A stretch of 64,000 nucleotides of DNA from Rouxiella chamberiensis (GCF_026967475.1 NZ_CP114058.1:4575297-4639296); one strand, 5' to 3'. Positions 31,306-43,233 are shown, counted from the stretch's first letter. Notes: generated from the sequence alone by a model not told the origin. Translations and numbers: made by a program.

Positions 31306-32157
31306 ATGGCTGATATTACCGCTGCCCTGGTAAAAGAACTGCGTGAACGTACAAGCGCTGGCATGATGGATTGTAAGAAAGCTCTGGTTGAAGCTAACGG
31401 CGACATCGAGCTGGCAATCGAAAACATGCGTAAATCCGGCGCTATCAAAGCCGCTAAGAAAGCAGGCAACGTAGCTGCTGACGGCGTGATCAAAACCAAA
31501 ATCGAAGGCACCTACGGTCTGATCCTGGAAGTTAACTGCCAGACTGACTTCGTTGCCAAAGATGCCGGTTTCCAGGCGTTTGCCGATAAAGTGCTGGATG
31601 CCGCTTTTGCTGGCAAAATCACTGACATCGACGTGCTGAAAGCACAGTTCGAAGAAGAGCGTATCGCACTGGTTGCCAAAATCGGTGAGAACATCAATAT
31701 TCGTCGCATCGCTGCGCTTGAAGGCGATGTGCTGGGTAGCTACCTGCACGGTGCTCGCATCGGTGTTCTGGTTGCTGCTACCGGCGCTGATGAAGAGCTG
31801 GTCAAGCAACTTGCCATGCACGTTGCGGCAAGCAAGCCAGAGTTCGTCAAGCCTGAAGACGTGTCTGCTGAAGTGGTAGAAAAAGAGTACCAGGTTCAGC
31901 TGGACATCGCCATGCAGTCTGGCAAGCCGAAAGAAATCGCAGAGAAAATGGTTGAAGGCCGCATGAAGAAATTCACCGGCGAAGTTTCTCTGACTGGCCA
32001 GCCTTTCGTTATGGAGCCAAGCAAGTCTGTTGCTCAGGTTCTGAAAGAGCACAACGCCGACGTGACCAACTTCATCCGCTTTGAAGTGGGCGAAGGCATC
32101 GAGAAAGTAGAGACTGACTTTGCTGCAGAAGTTGCTGCAATGAGCAAACAGTCTTAA
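31306..32157 (+). CDS. tsf: Translation elongation factor Ts
   Basis: EF-Ts exchanges GDP for GTP on EF-Tu. The ATG at 31306 gives [21 protein letters not shown] and 283 residues, the same as E. coli. The UBA-like N-terminal domain and the TDFVAKD motif ([15 protein letters not shown]), which contacts EF-Tu, are present. Highly biased codon use fits strong expression. A terminator follows. Confidence 0.97.
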   Translation: MADITAALVKELRERTSAGMMDCKKALVEANGDIELAIENMRKSGAIKAAKKAGNVAADGVIKTKIEGTYGLILEVNCQTDFVAKDAGFQAFADKVLDAAFAGKITDIDVLKAQFEEERIALVAKIGENINIRRIAALEGDVLGSYLHGARIGVLVAATGADEELVKQLAMHVAASKPEFVKPEDVSAEVVEKEYQVQLDIAMQSGKPKEIAEKMVEGRMKKFTGEVSLTGQPFVMEPSKSVAQVLKEHNADVTNFIRFEVGEGIEKVETDFAAEVAAMSKQS

Positions 32158-32172
32158 TACTGGATTGATATA

Positions 32173-32206
32173 AAAACGGAACCGCTGAAACTGGCGGTTC
32201 CGTTTT
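32173..32206 (+). terminator. Intrinsic terminator after tsf
   Basis: AAAACGGAACCGC, a short loop, and GCGGTTCCGTTTT. A 13-bp perfect stem beginning 16 bp after the stop. Confidence 0.9.
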
Positions 32207-32358
32207 ATCCAGTCTACAAATTATCTACCGCCTGGCGGAGAGATAATCACCGAGCAGTTCGATCAGGCATATCACTGATGTCTGATGACATCACAGGATT
32301 TGTGATGCAAAAAAAACGACCATCCCATTACGACACATTGCTTCTTAGGACAGACACC

Positions 32359-33090
32359 ATGGCTACCAATGCGAAACCCGTTTATCAGCGTATCCTGCTA
32401 AAACTCAGTGGCGAAGCCCTGCAAGGCAGTGAAGGTTTTGGTATCGATGCGAGCGTTCTGGATCGCATGGCACAGGAAGTTAAAGAGCTGGTTGAGCTGG
32501 GCATCCAGGTGGGTGTGGTGATTGGCGGCGGAAACCTGTTCCGTGGAGCCGGTCTTGCTCAGGCAGGAATGAACCGCGTCGTAGGCGACCACATGGGAAT
32601 GCTGGCTACCGTCATGAACGGTCTGGCAATGCGTGATGCACTGCACCGTGCCTATGTGAACGCGCGACTGATGTCCGCCATTCCGCTTAACGGCGTGTGC
32701 GACAACTACAGCTGGGCGGAAGCTATCAGCCTGCTGCGTAACAACCGTGTCGTAATTTTTGCAGCCGGTACCGGCAACCCCTTCTTTACTACCGATTCTG
32801 CGGCTTGTTTACGCGGGATTGAGATCGAAGCCGATGTGGTTCTGAAAGCCACCAAAGTCGACGGCGTATTCTCGGCGGATCCGGTTAAACATCCGGATGC
32901 GACCATGTTCGATCACCTGACTTATCAGGACGTGCTTGAAAAAGAATTGAAAGTCATGGACCTGGCCGCGTTTACGCTGGCTCGTGACCATAATCTTCCA
33001 ATTCGCGTTTTCAACATGAATAAGCCCGGCGCACTGCGTCGCGTGGTCATGGGCGAGAACGAAGGGACGCTGATTTCCAAAAGCGAATAA
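32359..33090 (+). CDS. pyrH: Uridylate kinase (UMP kinase)
   Basis: PyrH phosphorylates UMP to UDP and is allosterically controlled by GTP and UTP. It belongs to the amino-acid kinase family and is essential. The ATG at 32359 gives [21 protein letters not shown] and 243 residues (241 in E. coli). Motifs are [32 protein letters not shown] and [14 protein letters not shown] longer in-frame start at 32278 is rejected by homology. Confidence 0.96.
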   Translation: MATNAKPVYQRILLKLSGEALQGSEGFGIDASVLDRMAQEVKELVELGIQVGVVIGGGNLFRGAGLAQAGMNRVVGDHMGMLATVMNGLAMRDALHRAYVNARLMSAIPLNGVCDNYSWAEAISLLRNNRVVIFAAGTGNPFFTTDSAACLRGIEIEADVVLKATKVDGVFSADPVKHPDATMFDHLTYQDVLEKELKVMDLAAFTLARDHNLPIRVFNMNKPGALRRVVMGENEGTLISKSE

Positions 33091-33181
33091 CCTGTCGTTC
33101 TGTAACGCGACCACTATGACTATTCACGGACTATAATCACTCTATGGTCTGCCAAGTAACCCGTTTTCAAAGGTTTGCAAC

Positions 33182-33739
33182 GTGATAACTGAAATCAGAA
33201 AAGATGCTGAAACCCGCATGGGTAAATGCCTGGAAGCATTCGAAAACCACATCAGCAAAATCCGCACCGGTCGTGCACAGCCAAGTATCCTCGACAGCAT
33301 TCAGGTTGATTACTATGGTGCAAAAACGCCACTGCGCCAGTTGGCGAACGTGGTCGTAGAAGATGCCCGTACGCTGGCCGTTTCCGTATTTGACCGCTCA
33401 ATCACTGCGGCAGTCGAAAAAGCCATCATGACTTCAGACCTGGGTCTGAACCCGATGTCTGCCGGCAGCACCATTCGCGTGCCATTGCCTCCGCTGACGG
33501 AAGAGCGCCGTAAGGATCTTATCAAGATCGTACGTGGCGAAGCCGAACAGGGTCGTGTGTCCGTACGTAACGTGCGCCGCGATGCCAATGACAAGCTCAA
33601 GGCCCTCTTGAAAGATAAAGAAATCAGCGAAGACGAAGATCGTCGTTCCCAGGACGAGATCCAGAAAATGACTGACATCTTTATCAAGAAAGTGGATGCT
33701 GCACTGAGCGAGAAAGAAGCCGAGTTGATGGATTTCTAA
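33182..33739 (+). CDS. frr: Ribosome recycling factor
   Basis: RRF, with EF-G, splits post-termination ribosomes. It starts with GTG at 33182, as in E. coli, and is 185 residues like E. coli RRF. Characteristic stretches are [28 protein letters not shown] and [21 protein letters not shown] terminator follows within 25 bp. Confidence 0.96.
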   Translation: MITEIRKDAETRMGKCLEAFENHISKIRTGRAQPSILDSIQVDYYGAKTPLRQLANVVVEDARTLAVSVFDRSITAAVEKAIMTSDLGLNPMSAGSTIRVPLPPLTEERRKDLIKIVRGEAEQGRVSVRNVRRDANDKLKALLKDKEISEDEDRRSQDEIQKMTDIFIKKVDAALSEKEAELMDF

Positions 33740-33761
33740 TCGTCACTCGATAAAGTCTGAA

Positions 33762-33790
33762 AGCGTCGCAATTGCGGCGCTTTATTTTTT
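33762..33790 (+). terminator. Intrinsic terminator after frr
   Basis: AGCGTCGCAA / TTGCGGCGCT stem (one G-T pair) followed by TTATTTTTT. Confidence 0.85.
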
Positions 33791-33970
33791 GAAAACTACC
33801 CTCACAAAATGCTTATACTTTATTGTAAGTTAAGTATTTAGACCTACAATAGTTCTCCTCCCGTCGTAGTGATAGACAGCAATGTGCGCCTGATTCTGAT
33901 AGACAAGCGGCGCAATGAGTAACAGACTGTGTCACCTCCGATAATGACTTTCGCTATATTGAGTAACTTC

Positions 33971-35167
33971 ATGAAGCAACTGACTATCCTTGGCTCCACG
34001 GGCTCCGTTGGCACCAGTACGCTTTCCGTAGTGCGTGCCAATCCTGAAGCCTTTGCCGTTCGTGCGCTGGTCGCCGGAAATAACGTTCAGACAATGGCCG
34101 GGCAATGCCTCGAGTTTTCGCCACAGTACGCGGCGATGTCCGATGAATCATCGGCTGCGGCGTTGCGGCGCATTCTGCAGGAGCAGGGTAGCAAAACCGA
34201 AGTGATGTCCGGCGTGCATGCCGCCTGTGAGCTGGCTGCGCTTGACGACGTGGATCAGGTGATGTCGGCAATTGTGGGCGCAGCGGGTCTGTTGCCGACT
34301 CTCTCGGCGGTCAAGGCCGGCAAGCGCGTGCTCCTTGCCAACAAAGAGTCACTGGTCACCTGCGGGCGCATCTTTATGGATGCCGTTCGCGAAAACAACA
34401 GCCAGTTGCTGCCTATCGACAGCGAACACAACGCGATTTTCCAGAGCCTGCCGGAGAAAGTGCAGCAGCAGCTGGGCTTTGCCTCGCTGGAAGAAAACGG
34501 CGTTTCGCGCATTATTCTGACCGGTTCCGGCGGACCTTTTCGCGAACTGCCACTGAACGAGTTCGATGCCGTCACACCGGAGCGTGCCTGCGCGCACCCA
34601 AACTGGTCGATGGGCCGCAAAATCTCTGTCGACTCCGCCACCATGATGAACAAGGGGCTGGAGTACATCGAAGCGCGCTGGCTGTTCAACGCCTCTGCCG
34701 AGCAGATGGAAGTGATTATCCATCCGCAGTCGATGATTCACTCGATGGTGCGCTACGTAGACGGCAGCGTGCTGGCTCAACTGGGCTCTCCCGACATGCG
34801 CACGCCGATTGCCCATGCAATGGCGTATCCACAGCGTGTTGCCGCCGGTGTCGAAGCGCTGGATTTCTGCAAAATGGGCGCGTTGACGTTCAATGAGCCT
34901 GACTTCGAACGCTACCCTTGTCTCAAGCTCGCCATCGAGGCCAGCCGCACCGGTCAGGCGGCGACCACCGCGCTCAATGCGGCCAATGAAGTCTCCGTTG
35001 CGGCGTTTCTCGCGGGCCAGATCCGCTTTGGCGATATCGCGAGACTCAACCAGCAGGTAATGGAAAAAACCCGCTCTGCGGAACCTGACTGCGTTGAAGA
35101 AGTTTTAGAGATAGACCGCTCGGCAAGAGAGAGTGCATTCTTGTTATTACAGTCTTTTAGTCTGTAA
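33971..35167 (+). CDS. dxr: 1-deoxy-D-xylulose 5-phosphate reductoisomerase
   Basis: Dxr (IspC) converts DXP to MEP, the committed step of the methylerythritol route to isoprenoids, with NADPH. The ATG at 33971 gives [20 protein letters not shown] (Rossmann loop at residues 6-13) and 398 residues, as in E. coli. Active-site segments are [15 protein letters not shown] and [14 protein letters not shown]. It starts the dxr-ispU-cdsA-rseP-bamA run. The 241 bp to ispU hold a weak GGCCGTG...CGGCTTTTT hairpin that could attenuate transcription. Confidence 0.96.
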   Translation: MKQLTILGSTGSVGTSTLSVVRANPEAFAVRALVAGNNVQTMAGQCLEFSPQYAAMSDESSAAALRRILQEQGSKTEVMSGVHAACELAALDDVDQVMSAIVGAAGLLPTLSAVKAGKRVLLANKESLVTCGRIFMDAVRENNSQLLPIDSEHNAIFQSLPEKVQQQLGFASLEENGVSRIILTGSGGPFRELPLNEFDAVTPERACAHPNWSMGRKISVDSATMMNKGLEYIEARWLFNASAEQMEVIIHPQSMIHSMVRYVDGSVLAQLGSPDMRTPIAHAMAYPQRVAAGVEALDFCKMGALTFNEPDFERYPCLKLAIEASRTGQAATTALNAANEVSVAAFLAGQIRFGDIARLNQQVMEKTRSAEPDCVEEVLEIDRSARESAFLLLQSFSL

Positions 35168-35408
35168 TATTATGCGTCATCGAATGAGGTCGTTTGTTCG
35201 AACAACGTTGAAATGATATAGTCTGCGCCTCCTGACGACACATTATTGTGTTTTATAGCCGTACTTCTGTTTATTTGGTACGTTGAAAGTCAGGTAAGGC
35301 CGTGCCCGCAAGGTTTACGGCTTTTTAATGCGCAGGCTTCATCATGCACGTGAAAGCAAGTTACCCGGTGACGTCGTTAATTCAAGCTGAAGGAAAAGAG
35401 TACGAGTT

Positions 35409-36167
35409 ATGTCGCTCGAGAATCAACAAATGACTGATACGACTTATCTGCTGCCGCGCCATGTTGCCATAATCATGGATGGAAATGGCCGATGGGCGAA
35501 ACGTCAGGGAAAAATGCGTGTCTTTGGTCATAAAGCGGGAGTAAAGTCCGTACGCAAAGCCGTAAGCTTTGCTGCAAGCCATCATCTCGATGCGCTCACG
35601 CTTTATGCCTTCAGCAGTGAGAACTGGAATCGTCCGATTCAGGAAGTCTCGGCGCTGATGCAGCTTTTTGTCCGCGCATTGGACAGTGAAGTTAAAAGTC
35701 TGCACAAGCACAACGTCCGTTTGCGGATTATTGGCGATCTCAGCCGTTTCAGTCCGCGTTTGCAGGACATGATCCGCCGCTCCGAGACGTTAACCCAGAA
35801 CAACGACGGGCTTACCCTTAACATCGCTGCCAACTACGGCGGGCGTTGGGATATTATTCAGGGCGTAAAGAAGCTGGCAGGCCAGATCGAAGCTGGTACA
35901 CTGCGAGCGGACCAAATCACGGAAGAGGCTTTAGGTGCTTCAGTCTGTATGAGTGAGCTGGCGCCTGTTGACCTGGTGATCAGAACCGGTGGAGAACATC
36001 GTATCAGTAACTTCCTGCTGTGGCAGATTGCCTACGCGGAGCTCTATTTTACTGACGTCCTCTGGCCTGATTTTGATGAAAATGTCTTTGAAGGTGCGCT
36101 GAATGCTTTTGCACAACGCGAGCGCCGCTTCGGCGGAACGACACCTATCGGCGCCAATGCGTCCTAG
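35409..36167 (+). CDS. ispU: Undecaprenyl pyrophosphate synthase
   Basis: IspU (UppS) condenses isopentenyl-PP units in cis onto farnesyl-PP to make the C55 carrier lipid for peptidoglycan and O-antigen. The 252-residue protein has [18 protein letters not shown] with the catalytic Asp, FSSENWNRP, and [21 protein letters not shown] near the end. It is essential. It ends 9 bp before the cdsA start. Confidence 0.96.
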   Translation: MSLENQQMTDTTYLLPRHVAIIMDGNGRWAKRQGKMRVFGHKAGVKSVRKAVSFAASHHLDALTLYAFSSENWNRPIQEVSALMQLFVRALDSEVKSLHKHNVRLRIIGDLSRFSPRLQDMIRRSETLTQNNDGLTLNIAANYGGRWDIIQGVKKLAGQIEAGTLRADQITEEALGASVCMSELAPVDLVIRTGGEHRISNFLLWQIAYAELYFTDVLWPDFDENVFEGALNAFAQRERRFGGTTPIGANAS

Positions 36168-36176
36168 GGAGAACTT

Positions 36177-37023
36177 TTGCTGAAGTATCGCATTATCACA
36201 GCTTTGATTTTGATTCCTATCGTCATTGCCGCACTTTTTTACTGCCACCGGTGGGTTTTGCCGTCGTTACTATCGTCGTTTGCATGCTGGCGGCGTGGGA
36301 GTGGGGGCAGTTTGCCGGATTCAAGTCACGTACTCAGCGTATCTGGCTTGCCATTATCTGTGGCTTCCTGCTTACCGCAATGATGCTCAGTCTGCCTGCC
36401 TACCAGCAGTCCGTGCATCTGATTCAAATCAGCGGTTCGCTGTGGCTCTCTCTGGCCTGGTGGATAGTCGCGTTCCTGCTGGTGATTGCCTATCCCGGCT
36501 CTGCTGCGCTGTGGCGCAGTTCGCGAACGCTGAAGCTGGTCTTCGGCCTGCTGACCATTGTTCCCTTCTTCTGGGGCATGCTGGCGCTGCGCCTTTACGG
36601 TTATGCAGAAAATCATTACAACGGCGCCTGGTGGCTGCTGTATGTGATGTTGCTGGTGTGGGGGCCGATTCCGGTGCCTACCTGTTCGGCAAACTGTTTG
36701 GCAAACACAAGCTCGCGCCGAAAGTCTCGCCGGGTAAAACCTGGGAGGGACTGATTGGCGGCCTGCTGACGTCGGCCCTGATTTCATGGCTGTTCGGGCG
36801 TTACGCGCCGCTGAACGTTGTGCCGGCCACTCTGCTTGTATGCTCCATCGTTGCCGCGCTGGCGTCGGTTCTGGGCGACTTGACGGAAAGCATGTTCAAG
36901 CGCGAGGCAGGAATAAAAGACAGTGGTAATCTCATACCCGGCCACGGTGGGATCATGGATCGCATCGATAGCCTCACTGCTGCGGTGCCGGTTTTTGCCT
37001 GCCTGATGCTGTTGGTGTATTAA
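36177..37023 (+). CDS. cdsA: Phosphatidate cytidylyltransferase, two frameshifts in this sequence
   Basis: CdsA makes CDP-diacylglycerol from phosphatidate and CTP in the inner membrane and is essential. A TTG at 36177 gives MLKYRIITALILIPIVIAAL. The frame breaks twice: at the T6 run 36235-36240, where a seventh T restores LLPPVGFAVVTIVVCML, and at the G5 run 36660-36664, where a sixth G restores LLVWGADSGAYLFGKLFGK. The C-terminus carries the family signature SMFKREAGIKDSGNLIPGHG followed by GIMDRIDS. Repaired length is 282 residues (285 in E. coli). Both changes are homopolymer deletions, so they are probably sequencing errors. Confidence 0.94.
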
Positions 37024-37063
37024 CGTCTCTGCCCGCGGCAGTGTTTAAGGAATAGTTGGGATT

Positions 37064-38419
37064 ATGATGAACGTACTCTGGAGCCTGGCCGCCTTTATTG
37101 TTGCATTGGGGGTGCTTATCACCGTGCACGAATTTGGCCATTTCTGGGTCGCTCGTCGCTGCGGTGTTCGCGTTGAACGTTTCTCTGTCGGTTTTGGCAA
37201 GGCACTGTACCGCCGTACCGACAAACAGGGAACCGAATACGTGCTGGCCCTGATCCCGCTGGGCGGCTACGTCAAGATGCTCGACGAACGTGTCGAAGCC
37301 GTGCCGCCCGAGTTCCGCAATCAGTCCTTCAACAACAAAACCGTGCTTCAGCGCGCTGCCATCATCAGCGCCGGTCCTATCGCCAACTTCATCTTCGCCG
37401 TGTTCGCCTACTGGCTGGTGTTCATTATCGGCGTTCCGAGCGTGCGTCCGGTTATCGGCGAAATCACCCCGAATTCAGTCGCCGCACAATCCAATATTTC
37501 GCCCGGAATGGAACTTAAGTCCGTTGCCGGTATCGAAACGCCTGATTGGGATTCAGTTCGCATGGCGTTGATCGGCGAAATTGGAGACGCAAGAACGACC
37601 GTGGGCATTGCGCCGTTTGGCTCTTCCCAGGTAGTTGAAAAGCAAGTTGATCTCGCGGCCTGGAAATTTGATCCAGAGAAGCAGGACCCTGTCGTGGCGC
37701 TCGGAATTATTCCGCGCGGGCCGCAGATAGAATCCGTGCTCGCTCAGATTCAGGCCGATTCCGCTGCGCAGAAGGCAGGTTTGCAAGCGGGAGACAGGAT
37801 CGTTAAAGTTGATGGTCAGGTTTTGGTAAGTTGGCAAGCTTTTGCCCTGCAGGTGCGCGATAATCCGGGCAAATCAATGGCGCTTGAAGTCGAGCGCAAC
37901 GGACAACCGGTGAACTTAACGCTGATACCGGACACTAAAACAGTGGGAAAAGGGCAGGCGCAGGGTTTTGCCGGCGTAGTCCCCAAGATAATTCCACTGC
38001 CTGACGAGTACAAAACGATTCGCCAGTATGGACCGTTCATGGCGTTTTATGAGGCCGGGGATAAAACCTGGCAACTGATGAAATTAACGGTCAATATGCT
38101 GGGCAAGTTAATAACCGGCGATGTGAAGCTGAACAATCTGAGTGGTCCTATTTCCATTGCGCAGGGTGCAGGATTGTCAGCTGAATACGGATTCGTGTAC
38201 TACCTGATGTTTTTGGCATTGATAAGTGTCAATCTCGGTATTATCAATCTGTTCCCATTGCCGGTGTTAGATGGGGGCCACCTGCTGTTTCTGGCAATAG
38301 AAAAGCTCAAGGGTGGGCCAGTTTCCGAGCGAGTTCAGGACTTCAGTTACCGCATTGGCTCTGTATTGCTGGTGTTGTTGATGGGGCTTGCACTTTTCAA
38401 TGATTTCTCCCGTCTTTAA
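37064..38419 (+). CDS. rseP: Site-2 protease RseP (sigma-E regulator)
   Basis: RseP is an intramembrane zinc metalloprotease that makes the second cut in RseA to release sigma-E, and it also clears signal-peptide remnants. The 451-residue protein has HEFGH at residues 22-26 in TM1, two PDZ domains (around [18 protein letters not shown] and [18 protein letters not shown]) and the C-terminal metal ligand in [13 protein letters not shown]. It is essential in E. coli. The genomic partner bamA follows after 35 bp. Confidence 0.96.
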   Translation: MMNVLWSLAAFIVALGVLITVHEFGHFWVARRCGVRVERFSVGFGKALYRRTDKQGTEYVLALIPLGGYVKMLDERVEAVPPEFRNQSFNNKTVLQRAAIISAGPIANFIFAVFAYWLVFIIGVPSVRPVIGEITPNSVAAQSNISPGMELKSVAGIETPDWDSVRMALIGEIGDARTTVGIAPFGSSQVVEKQVDLAAWKFDPEKQDPVVALGIIPRGPQIESVLAQIQADSAAQKAGLQAGDRIVKVDGQVLVSWQAFALQVRDNPGKSMALEVERNGQPVNLTLIPDTKTVGKGQAQGFAGVVPKIIPLPDEYKTIRQYGPFMAFYEAGDKTWQLMKLTVNMLGKLITGDVKLNNLSGPISIAQGAGLSAEYGFVYYLMFLALISVNLGIINLFPLPVLDGGHLLFLAIEKLKGGPVSERVQDFSYRIGSVLLVLLMGLALFNDFSRL

Positions 38420-38454
38420 CGGCGGGGATTAGGTTAGGAAGACGCATAACAACG

Positions 38455-40878
38455 ATGGCGATCAAAAAGTTGCTCATAGCGTCGCTGCTGTTTGGCAGCG
38501 CGACCGTATACGGTGCAGACGGATTCGTAGTGAGAGATATTCATTTCGAAGGCCTGCAACGCGTTGCCGTCGGTGCGGCGTTACTCAATATGCCGGTACG
38601 CGTAGGGGATACGGTTACCGACGATGACATCAGTAATACCATTCGTGCCCTGTTTGCCACCGGCAACTTCGAGGACGTTCGTGTCCTGCGCGATGGTGAT
38701 ACGCTGGTAGTTCAAGTCAAGGAGCGCCCAACCATCGCCAGCATCACTTTTTCCGGCAACAAGGCCGTGAAAGATGACATGCTCAAACAAAACCTCGAAG
38801 CCTCCGGCGTTCGGGTTGGCGAAGCGCTTGACCGTACCGCAATCTCCGGTATTGAAAAGGGTCTGGAAGACTTCTATTACAGCGTCGGTAAATACAGCGC
38901 CTCCGTGAAAGCGGTTGTCACGCCTTTACCTCGTAACCGTGTTGACCTGAAACTGGTCTTCACCGAAGGTAAATCTGCGCAAATTCAGCAGATTAACATC
39001 GTCGGTAACCACGCGTTTACCACGGATCAACTGGTTTCCCAGTTCCAGCTGCGTGATGAAGTGCCCTGGTGGAACCTGATTGGTGACCGCAAATACCAGA
39101 AGCAGAAGCTTTCCGGCGACCTCGAGACGCTGCGTAGCTACTACCTCGACCGCGGTTACGCCCGTTTCAACATCGACTCGACTCAGGTCAGCCTGACGCC
39201 GGACAAAAAGGGCATCTACATCACCCTCAACATCCATGAAGGCGATCAGTACAAGGTTGCAGGCGTGCAGGTTGCCGGTAACATGCAGGGTCACTCGGCT
39301 GAAATCGAAAGCCTGAGCAAAATCAACAAGGGCGAGCTGTACAGCGGCGCCAAAGTGACCAAGATCGAGAACGACATCAAGGCCATGCTGGGCCGCTACG
39401 GATACGCGTATCCTACGGTGACCACGCAGCCTGAAGTCAACGACAAAGATAAAACCGTTATTCTGCACATCAGTGTCGATGCCGGTAACCGCTACTATGT
39501 GCGTCACGTTCGCTTCGAAGGCAACGACACCAGCAAAGACAGCGTGCTGCGTCGTGAAATGCGCCAGATGGAAGGCGCATGGCTCGGCAGCGACCTGGTC
39601 GACAAGGGCAAGGAGCGTTTGAACCGCCTTGGCTATTTCGACACGGTCGACGTGGACACCCAGCGTGTTCCAGGGACTACCGATCAGGTCGATGTCGTCT
39701 ACAAGGTGAAGGAACGTAACACCGGTACCTTCAACTTCGGCGTCGGTTACGGCTCCGAAAGCGGCGTCAGCTTTACCGTCGGCGTGCAGCAGGACAACTG
39801 GCTGGGTACAGGTTATCAGGCAGGTATCACCGGTACGAAGAACGATTATCAGACCTATACCGAACTGACGGTCACCAACCCTTACTTCACGGTTGATGGC
39901 GTAAGTCTGGGCGGTCGTGTGTTCTATAACGACTTTAAAGCGGACGATGCGGACCTGTCCGAGTACACCAACAAGAGTTACGGTATTGGTGGCAACCTCG
40001 GCTTCCCGGTTAACGAAAACAACTCGCTGCGTCTTGGCCTCGATTATGTCCATAACGATCTGGACAACATGGAGCCACAGGTATCGATGTTCCGTTACCT
40101 GAACAGCGTAGGTGTCAATCCGAACGTGGTGGAAGGCAGCAATGACTCCGATGCAAGCTTCAGCGCGAACGATTTCTTCCTGACGCTGGGCTGGGGTTAT
40201 AATAACCTTGACCGTGGCTTCTTCCCGACATCGGGTAGCAAAGCCAGCCTGAGCGGTAAAATTACCGTTCCGGGTTCGACCAACGAATACTACAAGGTCA
40301 CCTTCGATGCCACGAGCTATCTGCCGCTTTCCGAAAGCCGCAGCTGGGTGCTGATGGGTCGTGCCCGCGCCGGTTATGCCGACGGTCTGGGTGGCAAGGA
40401 AGTGCCGTTCTACGACAACTTCTATGCCGGTGGTTCAAGCAGCGTCCGTGGTTTCCAGTCGAATACCATTGGTCCTAAAGCGGCTTACTACAACTGTGCG
40501 GCCGGTGCGACGTCTTATAAAGGTTGTCCAATCGACAACTCGGACGATGCCGTGGGCGGTAACGCAATGGGTCTGTTGAGTGCGGAACTTATCGTGCCGA
40601 CACCGTTTGTTGGCGACAAGTATGCCAACTCGCTGCGTACCTCCGTGTTCGTCGATGCAGGTACTGTGTGGGATACCAACTGGGAAAACACGGCAGAATC
40701 TCTGGCGGCCGGTGTACCTGACTACAGCAAGCCGGGCAACATTCGCTCGTCATCGGGTGTGGCATTGCAATGGCAGTCTCCTTTGGGACCTCTGTCGTTC
40801 TCCTATGCGCAGCCAATCAAGAAGTACGATGGCGACAAGGCAGAACAGTTCCAGTTTAACATCGGTAAAACGTGGTAA
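38455..40878 (+). CDS. bamA: Outer-membrane protein assembly factor BamA
   Basis: BamA is the essential Omp85 insertase of the BAM complex. The 807-residue protein has a signal peptide (cleavage after TVYGA), five POTRA domains (about residues 21-420) and a 16-strand beta-barrel. Barrel landmarks are [14 protein letters not shown], preceded by the conserved GGSSSVRGF in loop 6 (VRGF/Y motif), and a C-terminal strand ending FQFNIGKTW with terminal aromatic. It is followed by a hairpin that includes its own stop codon. Confidence 0.97.
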   Translation: MAIKKLLIASLLFGSATVYGADGFVVRDIHFEGLQRVAVGAALLNMPVRVGDTVTDDDISNTIRALFATGNFEDVRVLRDGDTLVVQVKERPTIASITFSGNKAVKDDMLKQNLEASGVRVGEALDRTAISGIEKGLEDFYYSVGKYSASVKAVVTPLPRNRVDLKLVFTEGKSAQIQQINIVGNHAFTTDQLVSQFQLRDEVPWWNLIGDRKYQKQKLSGDLETLRSYYLDRGYARFNIDSTQVSLTPDKKGIYITLNIHEGDQYKVAGVQVAGNMQGHSAEIESLSKINKGELYSGAKVTKIENDIKAMLGRYGYAYPTVTTQPEVNDKDKTVILHISVDAGNRYYVRHVRFEGNDTSKDSVLRREMRQMEGAWLGSDLVDKGKERLNRLGYFDTVDVDTQRVPGTTDQVDVVYKVKERNTGTFNFGVGYGSESGVSFTVGVQQDNWLGTGYQAGITGTKNDYQTYTELTVTNPYFTVDGVSLGGRVFYNDFKADDADLSEYTNKSYGIGGNLGFPVNENNSLRLGLDYVHNDLDNMEPQVSMFRYLNSVGVNPNVVEGSNDSDASFSANDFFLTLGWGYNNLDRGFFPTSGSKASLSGKITVPGSTNEYYKVTFDATSYLPLSESRSWVLMGRARAGYADGLGGKEVPFYDNFYAGGSSSVRGFQSNTIGPKAAYYNCAAGATSYKGCPIDNSDDAVGGNAMGLLSAELIVPTPFVGDKYANSLRTSVFVDAGTVWDTNWENTAESLAAGVPDYSKPGNIRSSSGVALQWQSPLGPLSFSYAQPIKKYDGDKAEQFQFNIGKTW

Positions 40879-40938
40879 TCTGTTACCACGATTGAGCCAG
40901 ACAAAGAATCGCAAGGCGAGAGTCTAGACTCTTGCCTT
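40871..40938 (+). other. Two consecutive hairpins at the bamA-skp junction
   Basis: Hairpin 1 is CGTGGTAA-TCTG-TTACCACG (40871-40890), a perfect 8-bp stem in which the bamA stop codon lies. Hairpin 2 is a 26-bp near-perfect palindrome at 40913-40938 (AAGGCGAGAGTC, TA centre, GACTCTTGCCTT, one G-T pair). Neither is followed by a U tract. They may act as mRNA 3'-end barriers or processing sites that separate bamA from the far more abundant Skp. Confidence 0.5.
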
Positions 40939-41048
40939 ATCCCGAGTTCCCGGGGCGTTGGCTGACATGGCGACGCCTTCGGGAATGAAGGATAACTGCG
41001 TAAAATGCTGTGCCATACGGCACAAACGGGTGATGGAAGGAGTTTATA

Positions 41049-41549
41049 GTGAAAAAGTGGTTATACGCCGCAGGCCTCGGATTAGTTATGGCTGCTTCAG
41101 CTAGCGTTCAGGCTGCTGATAAAATTGGTGTTGTAAACGTTCAAGAAATTTTCCAGAAAATGCCTGCTCGTGAAGCTGTTGCAAAACAGCTGGAAAATGA
41201 ATTCAAAGGCCGTGCAACGGCGTTGCAAGCTCAGGAAACTGCTCTGCAGTCCCAGATGCAAAACCTGCAACGTAGCTCTTCTACCATGAAGGCTGCCGAT
41301 CGTGCCAAACTTGAGAAACAAGTTATGGCCAACCGTGAAGATTTCTCTGCAAAAGCACAGGCTTTTGACAACGACAATCGTAAGCGTCAGGCTGAAGAAC
41401 GTAACAAAATCCTGGGCCGTATTCAGGATGCAGTGAAAACTGTTGCTGCCAAAGATGATCTCGACGTTGTCATCGACGCCAATGCCCTGGCTTATGCATC
41501 TCCAGATGCAAAAGACATCACTGACGAAGTGTTGAAACAGGTTAAATAA
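41049..41549 (+). CDS. skp: Periplasmic chaperone Skp (OmpH)
   Basis: Skp is a trimeric jellyfish-shaped holdase that carries unfolded outer-membrane proteins to BAM. A GTG start at 41049 (as in E. coli) follows AGGAG. The signal peptide [20 protein letters not shown] is cleaved near VQAADK. The 166-residue protein is mostly long helices rich in Gln, Lys and Ala, which form the tentacles. Only 2 bp separate its stop from lpxD. Confidence 0.96.
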   Translation: MKKWLYAAGLGLVMAASASVQAADKIGVVNVQEIFQKMPAREAVAKQLENEFKGRATALQAQETALQSQMQNLQRSSSTMKAADRAKLEKQVMANREDFSAKAQAFDNDNRKRQAEERNKILGRIQDAVKTVAAKDDLDVVIDANALAYASPDAKDITDEVLKQVK

Positions 41550-41551
41550 GC

Positions 41552-42574
41552 ATGGCTTCAATTCGACTGGCTGATCTCGCACAGCAGTTGGATGCACAAT
41601 TGCACGGTGATGGCGAACTCGTCATCACCGGCATTGCTTCAATGCATTCCGCACACTCTGAGCAAATCACGTTTTTATCAAACAGCCGTTACCGTGAACA
41701 GTTGGCTTCCTGTCTTGCAGGGGCTGTAGTGTTGACCGAAGCGGATCTGCCCTTCTGCCAAAGTGCGGCATTAGTGGTTAAAAACCCCTACCTGACTTAT
41801 GCGCGCATGGCTCAGATCCTTGATACCACGCCTGCGCCTGCACAAGACATCGCTCCGAGCGCCGTTATCTCTCCTGATGCCAAATTGGGCAAACAGGTGT
41901 CGGTTGGCGCGAATGCAGTCATAGAATCCGGTGTAGAACTCGGCGATGGCGTGATTATCGGCGCAGGCTGTTTCATCGGAAAAAATGCAAAAATTGGTGC
42001 CGGTACCCGACTTTGGGCCAACGTTTCCGTCTATCATCGGGTCGAAATCGGTCAGAAATGTCTGATTCAATCTGGCACCGTGATCGGCGCAGATGGCTTC
42101 GGTTACGCGAACGATCGCGGAAATTGGGTTAAAATTCCTCAATTGGGAACCGTACTTATCGGCGATTCCGTCGAGATTGGCGCCTGCACAACCATCGACC
42201 GTGGCGCGCTCGACGACACGCAAATTGGCAACGGCGTTATCATCGATAATCAATGTCAGATTGCACACAACGTCGTGATTGGAGACAATACGGCGGTAGC
42301 GGGCGGTGTCATCATGGCCGGCAGCCTGAAAATCGGGCGTTACTGCCAGATTGGCGGTGCCAGTGTGATCAACGGCCACATGGAAATTTGCGACAAAGCG
42401 GTCGTCACAGGAATGGGAATGGTTATGCGACCAATTACCGAACCTGGAGTATACTCCTCCGGTATTCCGCTACAGACGAATAAAGTTTGGCGTAAGACCG
42501 CCGCGTTGGTTATGAATATCGATGAGATGAACAAGCGCTTGAAAGCTGTAGAGCGTAAAATCGAACAAGACTAA
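41552..42574 (+). CDS. lpxD: UDP-3-O-(3-hydroxymyristoyl)glucosamine N-acyltransferase
   Basis: LpxD adds the N-linked hydroxyacyl chain from acyl-ACP in lipid A synthesis, its third step. It is 340 residues (341 in E. coli). An N-terminal uridine-binding domain is followed by a left-handed beta-helix of hexapeptide repeats. The catalytic His lies in [19 protein letters not shown], and a helical C-terminal tail ([16 protein letters not shown]) binds ACP. It is in the skp-lpxD-fabZ-lpxA-lpxB order typical of Enterobacterales. Confidence 0.96.
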   Translation: MASIRLADLAQQLDAQLHGDGELVITGIASMHSAHSEQITFLSNSRYREQLASCLAGAVVLTEADLPFCQSAALVVKNPYLTYARMAQILDTTPAPAQDIAPSAVISPDAKLGKQVSVGANAVIESGVELGDGVIIGAGCFIGKNAKIGAGTRLWANVSVYHRVEIGQKCLIQSGTVIGADGFGYANDRGNWVKIPQLGTVLIGDSVEIGACTTIDRGALDDTQIGNGVIIDNQCQIAHNVVIGDNTAVAGGVIMAGSLKIGRYCQIGGASVINGHMEICDKAVVTGMGMVMRPITEPGVYSSGIPLQTNKVWRKTAALVMNIDEMNKRLKAVERKIEQD

Positions 42575-42744
42575 ATTACCAACAAAAACCACTAAAAATC
42601 AATGAGTAAGGCGATGTTATTGTTCCCTAATCCGTTGCCTTAACGATTCTTAGTCTCTATTTGCGGCCTGCACAATGCTCCTCTTTGAGGGTCACGCAGG
42701 CCGTGCTATTGATGAAATCAGTAATTTTAGACAGGACGAGTATT

Positions 42745-43230
42745 TTGAGCACTCCTACTCACAATGATAACGAGCAAGAAGTTAGCCTAGAAGGTTTTGG
42801 TATTGGAGAAATACTTGAGCTGCTTCCGCACCGTTTTCCTTTTTTATTGGTTGACCGCGTCGTTGAATACACTCCGCACAAAACACTGCGTGCGATCAAA
42901 AACGTTTCGTTCAACGAACCATGTTTCCAGGGTCACTTCCCTAGCAAACCTATCTTCCCTGGCGTACTGATTCTTGAAGCCATGGCACAGGCAACGGGCC
43001 TGCTGGCGTTTAAAAGCGTAGGCAGACTGGAGCCGGGCGAACTTTACTACTTTGCCGGCATTGATAATGCACGTTTCAAAAAGCCGGTCGTTCCCGGCGA
43101 CACCATGGTTCTGGAAGTTGAATTCCAGAAAACTCGCCGTGGCGTAACCTGGTTCACGGGTCGGGCTCTGGTAGAGGGTCAGGTAGTGTGTGAAGCCCAG
43201 ATGATGTGCGCCCGTAGTCAGGAGAAATAA
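42745..43230 (+). CDS. fabZ: (3R)-hydroxyacyl-ACP dehydratase FabZ
   Basis: FabZ dehydrates 3-hydroxyacyl-ACP in fatty-acid elongation and competes with LpxA/LpxD for hydroxymyristoyl-ACP. The hot-dog fold motif [20 protein letters not shown] holds the catalytic His and Glu. The most likely start is TTG at 42745 ([18 protein letters not shown]), giving 161 residues, about ten more than E. coli FabZ (151) through an acidic N-terminal extension before [15 protein letters not shown] longer in-frame start at 42661 has no support. lpxA follows after 3 bp. Confidence 0.94.
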   Translation: MSTPTHNDNEQEVSLEGFGIGEILELLPHRFPFLLVDRVVEYTPHKTLRAIKNVSFNEPCFQGHFPSKPIFPGVLILEAMAQATGLLAFKSVGRLEPGELYYFAGIDNARFKKPVVPGDTMVLEVEFQKTRRGVTWFTGRALVEGQVVCEAQMMCARSQEK

Positions 43231-43233
43231 TCC

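Noticed and set aside
36235..36664. Programmed ribosomal frameshifting in cdsA, dnaE or tilS
   Set aside because: Relatives encode these proteins in one frame. The slips lie at different motifs in each gene, need both +1 and -1 corrections, and no slippery heptamer with a downstream pseudoknot is evident.
36177..37023. cdsA, rnhB, dnaE, tilS and proS as true pseudogenes
   Set aside because: Most are essential, the downstream coding sequence is fully conserved in the shifted frame, and single-base fixes restore family-typical lengths. I keep them as genes with sequence errors.
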